A DNA stretch of 64,000 bases, taken from contig NZ_JOFT01000027.1 of assembly GCF_000725805.1 (NCBI RefSeq), positions 1 to 64,000 of the forward strand, given 5' to 3'. The position numbers and the translations under genes are program-made. The stretch is from Streptomyces xanthophaeus (GTDB taxonomy: Bacteria > Actinomycetota > Actinomycetes > Streptomycetales > Streptomycetaceae). Positions 17,785 to 30,200 of this stretch are shown piece by piece. Numbering within the stretch: the stretch's first letter is position 1; each line of letters starts with the position of its first letter. The notes beneath the pieces are model-generated. The model made no database searches, was not told the DNA's origin, and saw only the letters and a list, made by a program, of their open reading frames with translations.

Positions 17785-17813
17785 ACTCTAGCCAGTTCAT
17801 CGACCGGGCCCAA
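17785..17813 (-). promoter_or_regulatory. Candidate esxBA promoter
   Basis: On the minus strand TTGGGC (17808-17813) and TAGAGT (17785-17790) are separated by exactly 17 bases, about 150 bases upstream of esxB. The -10 matches the Streptomyces HrdB consensus perfectly and the -35 only partly. A GTTCATC/GATGAAC inverted repeat brackets the upstream side and could be an operator. Confidence 0.45.
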
Positions 17814-17850
17814 CACCGGATGGGTGCTTCCGTTGATGAACTGTGACCGT

Positions 17851-19176
17851 TCACTGCAAACGGCGGCCGCGCTTACGGGCGTCCCGGACGACCGTGGCCG
17901 TCCCCGCGATGACGGCGATGAGGACGGCTCCCGTGCCCAGAGCGTACGTGCCGAACCGTTCCTCGCGTTCCTGCGCCGTCTCGGTCAGCTGCAGGGCCGC
18001 CGCCTGCGGGGCGGCGGCGGGCGGCGGACCCGGGTCCGGTACGGGTGCCTTGGGGGCCTCGTGGTCCTGGCTGACCGCACGCACGGGGTCCACGACGCCC
18101 CATCCGACGTAGTCGTCACGGCCGTTGACCGAGCGCTCCGCGGTGTTCTGGATCTGCCAGACGATCTGCTGCGGGGTCCAGTCCGGGTGCTCGGCGCGCA
18201 GCAGGGCGGCCACTCCGGCGACGTACGGGGCGGAGAAGCTGGTGCCGTTGTCGATGCACTGGCCGAAGCCGGGGACGGTGGAGACCATGTCGACGCCGGG
18301 CGCCGCCACCCCGACGAAGTCCCCCGGCTGGGAGAAGGCGGCCCGCTCGTTGTTGCGGTCGGCCGCGGCCACCGCCAGTACTCCGGGGAAGGCCGCCGGG
18401 TACGTCTTGCGCTTCTCGCCGCTGAGGCCGTCGTTGCCCGCCGAGGCGACCACCACGGCCTTCGCGTCGAGGGCCTTCTGGACGGACTTGGCCAGCTCGG
18501 AGTCCGCGGTCAGCGGGGCGTCGGTGTCCTGGGAGATGTTGATGACCTGGGCGCCCTGGGAGACCGCGTGGTCGATGGCCTGGCTCAGGGTGAGGGCGTT
18601 GCCCTTGCCCTGCCCGTCGTTCTGCCGGATGGGGATGATCGTGGCCTCGGGGGCCAGGCCCACGAAGCCCGTGCCCTGCTGGGGGCGGGCCGCGATCAGG
18701 CCGGCGACCTTGGTGCCGTGGCCGACGGTGTCGGTGGTCCCGTCGCCGCCCTTGGGGTCGACGAAGTCCTTGCCCGCGCCGGTGTCCAGGGCGCCGCTGA
18801 GCTGCGGGTTGGCGCGGTCCACGCCGGTGTCGATGACCGCGACGCGCACGCTCTTGCCGGACTTGTCCTTGCCCTTGGTCTGCGCCCACAAGGCGTCGAG
18901 GAGGAGCCGCTGGAGGGCCCAGGGCCGGTCCTCGATCTGCTTCTTCATGGGGAAGGTGCACTCGCCCGCGCCCGCGAGTCCGAGGGCGTACGGGGGCTGC
19001 GGCGGGGCGCCTTCGGCGCCCGCGGCCGCAGCGGCGCCGGCCGCGCCGCAGAGCGCGCCGAGGGTGAGGGCCGCGGTGAGGAGCGCGCCGCGGCGCACCG
19101 GGGCGCGTCCGGCCGCGGGTGCGGGCGCGGATGCGGATGCGGGCGCGGATGCGGGTTGCGTGTTCTGGTTCGTCAT
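17851..19176 (-). CDS. mycP: Mycosin, membrane-anchored S8 serine protease of the ESX system
   Basis: MycP is the subtilisin-like protease that stabilises and caps the type VII channel outside the membrane. Of 441 residues, a Pro/Ala-rich N-terminus and hydrophobic secretion helix (about 28-53) lead into the protease domain. The triad is D116 (VIDTG), H153 (HGTKVAG) and S313 (GTSFSAP), with N248 at the oxyanion hole. A C-terminal helix (about 412-430) ends in a basic tail. The ATG at 19174-19176 lies 2 bases beyond the eccB stop. A GTG two codons earlier overlaps that stop as GTGA and is an equally plausible start. Confidence 0.93.
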   Translation of the reverse strand: MTNQNTQPASAPASASAPAPAAGRAPVRRGALLTAALTLGALCGAAGAAAAAGAEGAPPQPPYALGLAGAGECTFPMKKQIEDRPWALQRLLLDALWAQTKGKDKSGKSVRVAVIDTGVDRANPQLSGALDTGAGKDFVDPKGGDGTTDTVGHGTKVAGLIAARPQQGTGFVGLAPEATIIPIRQNDGQGKGNALTLSQAIDHAVSQGAQVINISQDTDAPLTADSELAKSVQKALDAKAVVVASAGNDGLSGEKRKTYPAAFPGVLAVAAADRNNERAAFSQPGDFVGVAAPGVDMVSTVPGFGQCIDNGTSFSAPYVAGVAALLRAEHPDWTPQQIVWQIQNTAERSVNGRDDYVGWGVVDPVRAVSQDHEAPKAPVPDPGPPPAAAPQAAALQLTETAQEREERFGTYALGTGAVLIAVIAGTATVVRDARKRGRRLQ

Positions 19177-19178
19177 CG

Positions 19179-20759
19179 TCACGAACCCTGGGGCTGGCGG
19201 GCCGAGTTGGTGTCCAGGCGCGGGCCCTTGGAGAGGAACTCCGACCAGGCGATGGGCACCATGGCCGGGACGGTGCCGCCGTAGCCGAGCCTGATCTGCG
19301 CCTGGCTGGCCTCGGGCCGGGCGTCCGAGGAGCCCTTGTCCTGCTGGTCGGGTGCGCCGATCTTCGACTGTTCGGCGTCGCTGTCGCCGTTGGCCTGGAC
19401 CGCGTACCGCAGACCGGTGTCGGTGACCAGGAAGAGGGATCCGCCGGCCGTGGTCTGCTTGCCCTGGACCTGGGTGTAGAGCAGCCCGGAGCCCGGGGTG
19501 ACGTACGCGCTCGTACCGCTGGCCGTGATGTCGATGGGGAAGGCGGTGCCGGCCCAGGTGCTCAGGGTCTGGTTGCCCTGCCCGTCGACCGAGCGCAGGA
19601 CGTTGCAGACGGTGTCGCGGCCGCCGGAGCCGCCGGAGCCCGTACCGGCGGCGGGCTCGGACTGGTTGATCCGCTCCGCCTTGCGCTGCGGCCACCGCAC
19701 CGTGCCGAGGAAGGGCGTGGCGTCGGGGTCGAGCGACTGGAGGTCGATCTCCCGTGCCTTGCCGTGCATGTTGAGGCCGTCGGTCTCGGGCGCCGAGATC
19801 AGCAGCCAGGCGACGAACTCGGAGACCGGTGCGACCTTCCCGGGCAGGACCACGTAGTGCTGGGTGCCGGCGCCGGTCTGGGCCGTGAGCACCATGCCGA
19901 CCTTGTTGTCCGCGGTGCCCAGGCCGCTGACGCCCGCATCGGCGCCCGCCTTGCCGGGAAGCTGCGGGAAGGCCAGGTCCTCGCCGGCGTTGAGGGTCGC
20001 CAGCCACTGCTCGGTGACCTGCTGGGGGGTGGCTCCGGTCCCGACCAGCGCGGTGGTCATCGTCCCGGCGGCGGGAGTGCCCTCGGGGAACTTGTACTTC
20101 GTACCGGTCCCGTCGACGAGGTAACGCTCCTTGCCCGCACCGGTGCTCTGGACGTACAGCGACTGGGTGTCGGTGACCTTGCGGGTGTCGTCCAGCAGGC
20201 CCGCCTCGCGGTCGGCGAGGACGAAGGTGGCCGTCTGCACCCCGCGGCCGTTGCCGCCGGGCTGCTGGCAGACCGCCCAGCGCTTGGCCTTGCCGGCGTC
20301 CGCCTGGCTGGGGAGCCGGTCGGGGGCGTAGGGGATGCCGACGATGGGGCCGCGCGGCGGCTTGCCCGCGTCCAGCACCTTGTCGTCGACCTGCACGACC
20401 TTGAACTTCTTCGGATCCAGCAGCAGTCGGGCGGAGGAGAGGTTGAGCACCGGGTGCAGCCGGGTCTGGTCCTTGCCGTTCACCTTGGTCGTCAGCACCA
20501 CGTAGCGGGTCGTCGACTGCTTGCCGACGATCACCTGGGTACCGGGCTCCGCCCAGCCCTTGGGCGCCGTGGGCTTGAACATGCCCCAGGCCCCGAAGCC
20601 GACGAGCACGAGCGCGCCGATGATCACCCCGGGCAGGACCGCGCGCAGCGGCCGGGGCGCACCCTCTTCGGTCCCCGTGGCGGAGGGCTGGAGGAACGCG
20701 GCCACCGTGCGCCGCTTCGCAAAGGTGTACGCGTTGAGCTCATCACGTCGTGATGCCAT
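19179..20759 (-). CDS. eccB: Type VII secretion protein EccB
   Basis: EccB is the largely extracytoplasmic subunit of the ESX membrane complex. The 526 residues begin with the family hallmark MASRRDELNAYTFAKRR and have a single transmembrane helix at about 43-62. A large outside domain made of repeated beta-rich modules follows, ending WSEFLSKGPRLDTNSA. ATG at 20757-20759 is fixed by the conserved start; the frame runs 24 codons further. It overlaps or abuts mycP and is divergent from eccE. Confidence 0.94.
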   Translation of the reverse strand: MASRRDELNAYTFAKRRTVAAFLQPSATGTEEGAPRPLRAVLPGVIIGALVLVGFGAWGMFKPTAPKGWAEPGTQVIVGKQSTTRYVVLTTKVNGKDQTRLHPVLNLSSARLLLDPKKFKVVQVDDKVLDAGKPPRGPIVGIPYAPDRLPSQADAGKAKRWAVCQQPGGNGRGVQTATFVLADREAGLLDDTRKVTDTQSLYVQSTGAGKERYLVDGTGTKYKFPEGTPAAGTMTTALVGTGATPQQVTEQWLATLNAGEDLAFPQLPGKAGADAGVSGLGTADNKVGMVLTAQTGAGTQHYVVLPGKVAPVSEFVAWLLISAPETDGLNMHGKAREIDLQSLDPDATPFLGTVRWPQRKAERINQSEPAAGTGSGGSGGRDTVCNVLRSVDGQGNQTLSTWAGTAFPIDITASGTSAYVTPGSGLLYTQVQGKQTTAGGSLFLVTDTGLRYAVQANGDSDAEQSKIGAPDQQDKGSSDARPEASQAQIRLGYGGTVPAMVPIAWSEFLSKGPRLDTNSARQPQGS

Positions 20760-21017
20760 GACCGTCTGTTTCTCCCCGCACGGCCCGGTAGGTGAGTACG
20801 GTCCCCGGGCCTCGATTGTCGGACCGGGCACCTACTATGCCTCTTGACGGACGGTATGCACGGGCCGGGTAGGGTGAGGCTGCCGCTCAGCGCCTCCCGG
20901 ACCCGGGTGGTCAGGGCTCGTTGGGGCGGATCGGGGAGATGACGGAGCCGGGCGGCAGGTGTCGCGCGGCCCCGGGACGCACGGGGTCTGTCCCCGGAAA
21001 GGGGAGGGGCGCGCGTG
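20760..21017. promoter_or_regulatory. Divergent eccB/eccE promoter region
   Basis: 258 bases. A rightward TTGACG occurs near 20845 with TAGGGT 20 bases on, too wide for a normal promoter. GGGGAGGGG at 21001-21009 is the eccE ribosome site. Otherwise no structure was recognised. Confidence 0.3.
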
Positions 21018-22292
21018 ATGGCCACTGCTACGGAGCCGGCCGCCGGCCCGGCCGCACCCGCGCGGGGCGGGGTGACGCCGCATCCGAAGTCGAGCCCGGG
21101 CCGGTTCGGTCCGTTCCGATTGCAACAACTGGTACTGCTTCAAGTCGCCGCAGCGGTCCTGCTGGTGGCCTGGGTCGTCGAACCGCTGCTGCTCGTACCC
21201 GCCGGTGTGCTCGCGGTCGTCCTGCTCCTGCTCGCCGTCGTACGCCGCCACCAGCGCTCGCTGCCCGAGTGGATCGGCGGCGCGCTCGCCCTGCGCGCGC
21301 GCCGTCGGCGGGCCGCGTCCCTGAGCGTTCCCGCGGGCACCGAGCCGGGGCTGGCACCGCTGGTCGAGGCCGATCCGGCGCTGCGGACCCTCACGTTCAG
21401 CGACCGCGACCGGCGGCCCGTCGGGATGATCGGCGACGGGACCTTCCTGACCGCGGTCGTCCAGGTCGACACGGACGCCACCGCGCTGCGGCCCGACCGG
21501 GCCGCCCGGCCGCTGCCCCTCGCCGTGGTCCGCGACGTCCTGGAGGTGGACGGCATCCGGCTGGAGTCCGCGCAGTTGGTGCAGCACACCCAGCCCGCGC
21601 CGGCCCCACACCTGCCCGCCCAGTCGATGGCCACCCGCAACTACGCGCCGCTGCAGGCCCGGACCGGCACCCCGGCGGTCCGGCTGACCTGGATCGCGCT
21701 CAAGCTCGACCCGGAGCTGTGCCCCGAGGCGGTCACCGCGCGCGGCGGCGGCCTGGAGGGTGCGCAGCGCTGTGTGGTGCGCACCGCCGACCAGTTGGCG
21801 AGCCGGCTGGCCGGAGCCGGGTTCAAGGCCACGGTGCTGACGGAGCAGGAGCTGACGGCCGCCCTGGCGACCTCCTCCTGCGCGAACCCGATGGCGATCA
21901 CCCAGGCGGGCCGGTCGGCCAGCACGGGCCGGCGTACCGAGGAGACCCCGCGGACCTGGCGCTGCGACGACCGCCGCCACACCACGTACTGGATAGGCCG
22001 CTGGCCGCAGCTCGGCGGCGCCGGGGCGGCGGCGCTGCCGCAGTTCGTGGCGCTGCTGACCTCGCTTCCCGCGCTGGCGACGAACTTCAGCCTGACGATG
22101 GCCCGGGCGGAGCGGCAGGGCGTGACGCTGACCGGACACGTCCGGGTCACCGGGCGCAGCGACGAGGAACTGGTCTCGGCCCGCCGCGAGTTGGAGCGGA
22201 CGGCCCGGGGCGTGAAGGCCGGGCTGGTACGGCTCGACCGTGAACAGGTACCGGGGCTGCTGGCTTCGCTGCCGCTGGGAGGCGCGCGATGA
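21018..22292 (+). CDS. eccE: Type VII secretion protein EccE
   Basis: EccE sits at the periphery of the ESX membrane complex. In this 424-residue protein a short basic N-terminus is followed by two close hydrophobic helices (about 38-75) and a soluble cytoplasmic domain of roughly 340 residues. The domain has the family features WIGGALALR and a C-terminal segment RPDEEL-like (GRSDEELVSARRELERTARG). ATG at 21018 has GGGGAGGGG about 9 bases upstream; GTG at 21015 is possible. Its stop overlaps the next gene as ATGA. Confidence 0.85.
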   Translation: MATATEPAAGPAAPARGGVTPHPKSSPGRFGPFRLQQLVLLQVAAAVLLVAWVVEPLLLVPAGVLAVVLLLLAVVRRHQRSLPEWIGGALALRARRRRAASLSVPAGTEPGLAPLVEADPALRTLTFSDRDRRPVGMIGDGTFLTAVVQVDTDATALRPDRAARPLPLAVVRDVLEVDGIRLESAQLVQHTQPAPAPHLPAQSMATRNYAPLQARTGTPAVRLTWIALKLDPELCPEAVTARGGGLEGAQRCVVRTADQLASRLAGAGFKATVLTEQELTAALATSSCANPMAITQAGRSASTGRRTEETPRTWRCDDRRHTTYWIGRWPQLGGAGAAALPQFVALLTSLPALATNFSLTMARAERQGVTLTGHVRVTGRSDEELVSARRELERTARGVKAGLVRLDREQVPGLLASLPLGGAR

Positions 22293-22987
22293 GGGGCGGT
22301 TTCGGACTGGTCGGGCCCCGGCGGGAGCGCCATGTGGTGCCCGCGGCGGACCTGGACTCGCTGGCGCTGCCGGTCGGGGACGACGGGGTCGTCATCGGCG
22401 TGGACGCCGAGGGCCGGCCGGCGGTGCTCGGCATCAACCGGCCGACGCCCTACGAGGTGACGCTCATCGGCGGCCTGTGGACGGCCCAGGTGCTGGCGCT
22501 GCGCGCGGCGGCCACCGGGGCCCGCGTGGCGGTGGAGACCGGGCGCGGGCAGGCGTGGTCGGGGCTGGCCCAGGCGGCCGGCGGCGGGCAGCAGTGCGTC
22601 ACCCTGCACGAGGTGGGCCGGGTACCGCCGCAGGGCGCGTCCGCGGGCAGCCCGGTGCTGGTGGTCCGCGACTGCGGGATGCGGCCGCCGCGCGGCCGGG
22701 TGGTCGCGGGGCCGTGGCAGTCGGTGCTGACCCTGCTGCCGTACCTGAGCCCGACGGCGCCGCGGCTGCTCCAGCAGTCCTCGCTGGTCGGCGTGCAGCG
22801 GGTGTCGCCCGACGAGGCGGAGCAGATCGGCGGCCTGATGAACCTGCCCCGGCCCGCGGTGGATTCCCTGCCGACCCTGGGCGACGGGGTGACGCTGTGG
22901 TGCACGCAGCGGGACCGGCAGTTCGTGATGACCCAGGGGACGGACGCGGAGACGGGCCTGCTGGGCCCGTCGCGGCGCATCGACTGA
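22289..22987 (+). CDS. Uncharacterised protein translationally coupled to eccE
   Basis: This 232-residue soluble protein starts inside the eccE stop codon (ATGA overlap). It is therefore almost certainly made with EccE and probably belongs to the ESX machinery. It has no signal peptide or membrane helix. The sequence reads like an alpha/beta fold, with hydrophobic strands (VTLIGGLWTAQVLALRAAATG, SPVLVVRDCG) around a Gly-rich turn but no clear P-loop. I do not recognise a named family. An ESX accessory or scaffold role is inferred from position only. Confidence 0.8.
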   Translation: MRGGFGLVGPRRERHVVPAADLDSLALPVGDDGVVIGVDAEGRPAVLGINRPTPYEVTLIGGLWTAQVLALRAAATGARVAVETGRGQAWSGLAQAAGGGQQCVTLHEVGRVPPQGASAGSPVLVVRDCGMRPPRGRVVAGPWQSVLTLLPYLSPTAPRLLQQSSLVGVQRVSPDEAEQIGGLMNLPRPAVDSLPTLGDGVTLWCTQRDRQFVMTQGTDAETGLLGPSRRID

Positions 22988-23129
22988 CCCGGGGCGACCG
23001 GGATGCGGGGCCTGCCGACGGCGCGGGCCGAAGGGGCGCGGGCGTGTGCGGCGCGGGCGCGATTAGGCTGAGTGCGGGCGTGGCGTCGAGGCGGGCGCCG
23101 GACCGGTGTTCGACAGACCAGGAGGACCA

Positions 23130-25985
<2,856 letters not shown>

Positions 25986-26023
25986 CCGGGCGCGTACGGC
26001 AGCACCGCGCCACCGCAGCAAGG

Positions 26024-26070
26024 AGGGCCCGTACCTGCCCGGATCGTCGATCCGGGAAGGTACGGGCCCT
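26024..26070. terminator. Bidirectional terminator, 21-bp interrupted stem
   Basis: AGGGCCCGTACCT (26024-26036) pairs with AGGTACGGGCCCT (26058-26070). CCCGGATC (26038-26045) pairs with GATCCGGG (26049-26056) past a single mismatch, on a 3-base loop. It lies between the convergent ParA-like gene and ribF. Confidence 0.92.
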
Positions 26071-26090
26071 CACCCGTTCGCGCAGGAGCG

Positions 26091-27047
26091 TCAGCGCTCC
26101 GCGTCGTACGCGTCCGTCAGCACCCGCGCCCGCTTCACGTCGTCCGCGATGGCCTCCAGCAGGCCGTCCAGGGACTCGAACTTCGCCATCCCGCGCACGT
26201 AGGCGAGGAAGTCGACGGTGACGTGCATGCCGTACAGGTCCAGCCCGATGCGGTCGATCGCGTACGCCTCGACGGTCCGTTCGGTGGCGTCGAACTGCAG
26301 GTTCGTGCCCACCGAGATGGCCGCGGGCATCCGCTCGCCGTCCGCCGTCAGCCAGCCCGCGTACACCCCGTCCGCCGGGATCGCGGTGTGCGGCCGGGTC
26401 TCGACGTTCGCCGTCGGGTAGCCGAGCTCGCGTCCGCGCTGCGCGCCGCGCACGACCACGCCCTCGACCCGGTGCGGCCGCCCCAGGATCTCGGCGGCGC
26501 CCTCCATATCACCCTCGGCGACCAGCCTGCGCGCCAGCGTCGAGGAGAACGGCACCCCGCCGCCCGCCTCGCCGCGCTCGACCAGGTCCACGACCTCGAC
26601 CTCGTAGTCGTAGGTGGAGCCCAGCTCGCGCAGGAAGTCGACGTTCCCGGCCGCGCGGTGGCCGAAGCGGAAGTTCGGTCCCTCGATGACGGCGCGCGCG
26701 TGCAGCTTGTCGACGAGCACCTTCACGATGAAGTCGGCCGGGGACAGCTGCGAGAAGTCCGCCGTGAACGGCAGGATCAGCAGGGCGTCCACGCCCAGCG
26801 CGCCCATCAGCTCGGCCCGCCGGTCGTACGGGGCCAGGATCGGCGGGTGGCTTCCGGGACGGACGACCTCGCTCGGGTGCGGGTCGAAGGTGACGACGAC
26901 GGAGGGCAGGCCCAGCTCGCGGGCCTTGGCCACGGCCCGTCCGATGATCAGCTGGTGACCCCGGTGCACACCGTCGTACGAGCCGATGGTGACGACGCTG
27001 CGTCCCCAGTCCTGGGGGATGTCCTCCAAGCCACGCCAGCGCTGCAC
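26091..27047 (-). CDS. ribF: Bifunctional riboflavin kinase / FAD synthetase
   Basis: RibF phosphorylates riboflavin to FMN and adenylylates it to FAD. The 318 residues have an N-terminal nucleotidyltransferase domain with GSYDGVHRGHQ (22-32) and a later RFGHRAAG motif. The C-terminal flavokinase domain has the GRELGYPTAN and DGVYAGW motifs. GTG at 27045-27047 has AGGAG 8 bases upstream. ribF usually follows truB in actinobacteria. Here the large protease/NTPase gene stands between them, leaving 162 bases upstream of ribF for its own promoter. Confidence 0.95.
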   Translation of the reverse strand: MQRWRGLEDIPQDWGRSVVTIGSYDGVHRGHQLIIGRAVAKARELGLPSVVVTFDPHPSEVVRPGSHPPILAPYDRRAELMGALGVDALLILPFTADFSQLSPADFIVKVLVDKLHARAVIEGPNFRFGHRAAGNVDFLRELGSTYDYEVEVVDLVERGEAGGGVPFSSTLARRLVAEGDMEGAAEILGRPHRVEGVVVRGAQRGRELGYPTANVETRPHTAIPADGVYAGWLTADGERMPAAISVGTNLQFDATERTVEAYAIDRIGLDLYGMHVTVDFLAYVRGMAKFESLDGLLEAIADDVKRARVLTDAYDAER

Positions 27048-27209
27048 TGTGACCGCTCCTCGCCCGAACCCTTGTAGTCCTTGAACTGATTGCCGATTGC
27101 AGGTCTAAGACTGCCATGCCGGGGACCGGTGGCCAGCATCGGCGTCCGTCCGTCGGCCGCCCCGGTCCGGGTCCGGCCGTCACCGCAGGTCATGTCACAG
27201 CACGCCGCA

Positions 27210-30200
27210 TCACGTCACATCCTGAGCCGCGGCAGCCGAGATGAGCGTCTCCACCGTCCTGCGGGCGCTCGGACCCAGCAGCGCCGCGGCCTCCGTCGCC
27301 GCCTCCGCCATCCATCGGACCACGAACGAACCGAAGGCCGGGTCCCTGCGGGCCAGCTCCACCGTCCGCCGCTCGAACACCGCGAGCCCGCCCGGAGCCC
27401 GCATCAGCTGCCGCCCGGTGCGCCTCAGCAGCTCCCGGGTCCGGCCGGGCGGCCGTACGCCGGCCCCGGAGGCCACGGCACCGAGGAACACGTCGAGTAC
27501 CTGCGGGTCGCTCTCCTCGCGCAGCAGTACGTCGGCCAGCTCGCCGCGCAGCGGCTGCGAGGCCGCGCCGCCCGGCGCGGCCAGGACCGGGGCCAGCGCG
27601 GACCGCACGCCCACCGGGGCGGACCGGAGCAGGTCGAGGACGAGCGGCCGGAGCACGGAGGCCGCGACCGGGCCCTGTTCGAGGCGCAGGTCCACGAAGG
27701 CGGCGGCGTGCGGGGCGTCCTCGGGGTGGCGCGCCAGGTGTTCGCGTACGAGGTCACCCGCGCGCCGGGCCAGCCCCGGCGTCGTCAGCGCGGCCAGGGC
27801 CCGCACCACCTCTCCGTCGGCCCGCTCCCGCAGGGCTGCGAACACCGCGTCCTGGTCGGGCAGTACGGGCAGGGCTGCGACCAGCGTCGCCGCGGGGAGC
27901 CGGGCGCCGCACGCGGGTCCGTCGGCGGTGCCGGGGTCACGGAAGCGGGCGAGGGCCTGCGGCAGGTACCGGCCGCGCACCTGCGGGTCACGGAGCAGTA
28001 CGGCCAGGGCGCTGCCGTGCAGGGCGGCGTCGGCGGGGCGGGCGAGCAGCGCCTGGGCGGCGTGGCGCAGCAGGTCGCGGTCGGCGGGGGTGCGCACGTG
28101 CGGGGCGGCGGCCTGCCCGTACACGGCGGCCGCGACCCGGCGCCCGGGCCGTTCGTCGTGCGCCCAGCGGTCCACGGCCCGGCACAGGGCGGAGGACTCC
28201 TCCTCGGCGAGTACGGCCAGCAGTTCGTCGGCGCACGGGTGGGCGGCGGCCACGAGCGCTTCGGTCAGATCGTCCGGGGCGCGGCGGCGGTGCGTGTGGA
28301 GCAGGGCCTGGGCGGCGGCGGCGACCGTGGCGCCGGGGCGGCCGCGCAGGCGGCGCCCGTCGGTGAACCAGGCGCAGAGCAGCGGCTGGGCCAGCTTCGG
28401 GTCACGGGCGAGGCGGCGGGCGGCGGCGTCGAGGTAGCGGTCCCCGGGAACGGCTTCGGCCGGGTCGGCGGGCAGCAGGCGGCGCAGGAGGTCGAGGCGG
28501 TCGGGCTCGGGCAGCCGGAGCCGGTTCCAGAACCACCCGCCGAACTCGCCGGGCCCGGTGCGGGCCACGTGCTCGGCGAGGGCGTGCAGGACGGGCAGGT
28601 GCGGGAGGGCGTCGGGCGTCCTGAGCAGGCTCTCGCGCAGCAGCCGGGCCGCCCACCAGGCCTGGTCGCGCAGGCTGTCCCCGGCGGTGGGGCCTGCGGA
28701 GGCGGGGCCTGCGGAGGCGGGGCCTGCGGAGGCGGGCGGGGTGGCCGGCGGGGTCTCCTGGAGGTCCTCGGCGAGGCCGTTGAGGCGGTGGACCAGGCCC
28801 ATCAGCGTCCGGTGCCGTTCCTGCGGGGGCAGCCTGCGCAGGGCTTCCAGGACGGGCCCGATCCGGTGCCGGGGCACGGGCCGCCCCGGTCCCGCAGGAC
28901 GGCGTACGAGGGTGGCGAGGGCCGTCGGAACGTCCAGGTGGCAGGCCTGGACCCAGTCGGACAGCGCCTCGTGGCCGAAGCGGTAGCCGGACCCGGCGGG
29001 TACCAGCAGCCCTTCGGCGAGCACGGCCGCGGCCCAGCCGGTGCGCCAGGGGAACAACTCCTCGAAGGAGGCGCGGTCCAGCTGTCCCCGGCCGGGCCCC
29101 AGGCACCGGCGGGCGGCCTCGTGCACCCTGCCCGCCACCCGTGCCGCGAGCCGCCGGACGCCCGGGCCGTGCACCCCGGCGGGCCCGGCCCCGTCTGCGG
29201 CGACCCGGACGGCCGCTCGCAGGCAGAGCAGGTCCAGGTGGGCGGCGAAGACCTCGTCCCGGCCGGGGCGGCCGGAGGTGACCCCGGCCGCACGGATCCC
29301 GGAGAGCAGGCGCAGGGTGAGCGGATGGCGGGCGTCGGCCGCGTGCACGGCGTCGGCGGGGATGCCCAGCCGGGTCAGGGCGGCCCCGGCCTCGGCGGGG
29401 GTGAGGTCGCCGAGGAGCAGCGCGGGCGGCAGCCGCCGGGCGGGCCGGGCCGGGACGTGCAGGTCCCCGGGCGGGTAGAGGGCCCCGGCCCGTTCCCAGT
29501 GCTCGGGCCGGGCAGCGACGATCATGCGGGCGCCCGTGGCGCGGAGCCAGGCCGCGGTGGCCGCGGTCCAGGGTCCGGGCGGGTCCGACAGTTCCGGCGG
29601 CGCCTCCTCCGCGGAGTCCAGGACGATCAGCAGGCCCCGCCCGGCATCCTCACAGAGCCGCGCCACCCGCTCGGCGACGCCGTCCTGCAGGGGCGGCGCC
29701 GGTGCTACGGAGCCCGCCGAGGCCGCGGCACGCTGCTGCGGCACGGCCACCGCCGCAGGCACCCCGGCCGGATCAAGCACAGCCCACCCCCCGGCCCCGA
29801 CCCCAAGTCCCGGGCCAGGACGAGAACCGGACCCGAGCCCGGGACCGATGCTGGAGCTGGAGCTGGAGCCGAGACCGGAACCGAAGCCCAGGGCTGAGCC
29901 AGAGCCGACCCCGACACCGAGACCGGAGCCGGACCCGACACCGGAGCCGGAGCCAGAGCCCGGACGGGAGCCAGGTCCGGACGCGAAGCCGGAGCCGGAG
30001 CCGGAGCCGGGCCCGAGAACGGAGCGTGACCCGACACCGAGACGGGAGCCAGGTCCGGACGCGAAGCCGGAGCCGGAGCCGGGCCCGAGAACGGAGCGTG
30101 ACCCGACGCCGAGACGGGAACCGGGCCCTGGACCGGAGCCGGAGCCGGGGCGGACATCGGGACCGGAGTCGGGCCCGAGGCCGTGACCGGGGCTGGTGGG

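Noticed and set aside
20830..20880. A rightward eccE promoter from TTGACG to TAGGGT
   Set aside because: The spacing of 20 bases is outside the usual 16-18, so it was not listed as a promoter.
27090..29897. A 935-codon plus-strand frame opposite the variant-protease gene
   Set aside because: The minus-strand frame shows a P-loop and protease-like motifs. This one shows only Gly/Arg/Gln-rich shadow sequence.
29990..30130. Coding repeats as an inserted mobile element
   Set aside because: There are no terminal inverted repeats, target duplication or transposase, and the units keep the reading frame.
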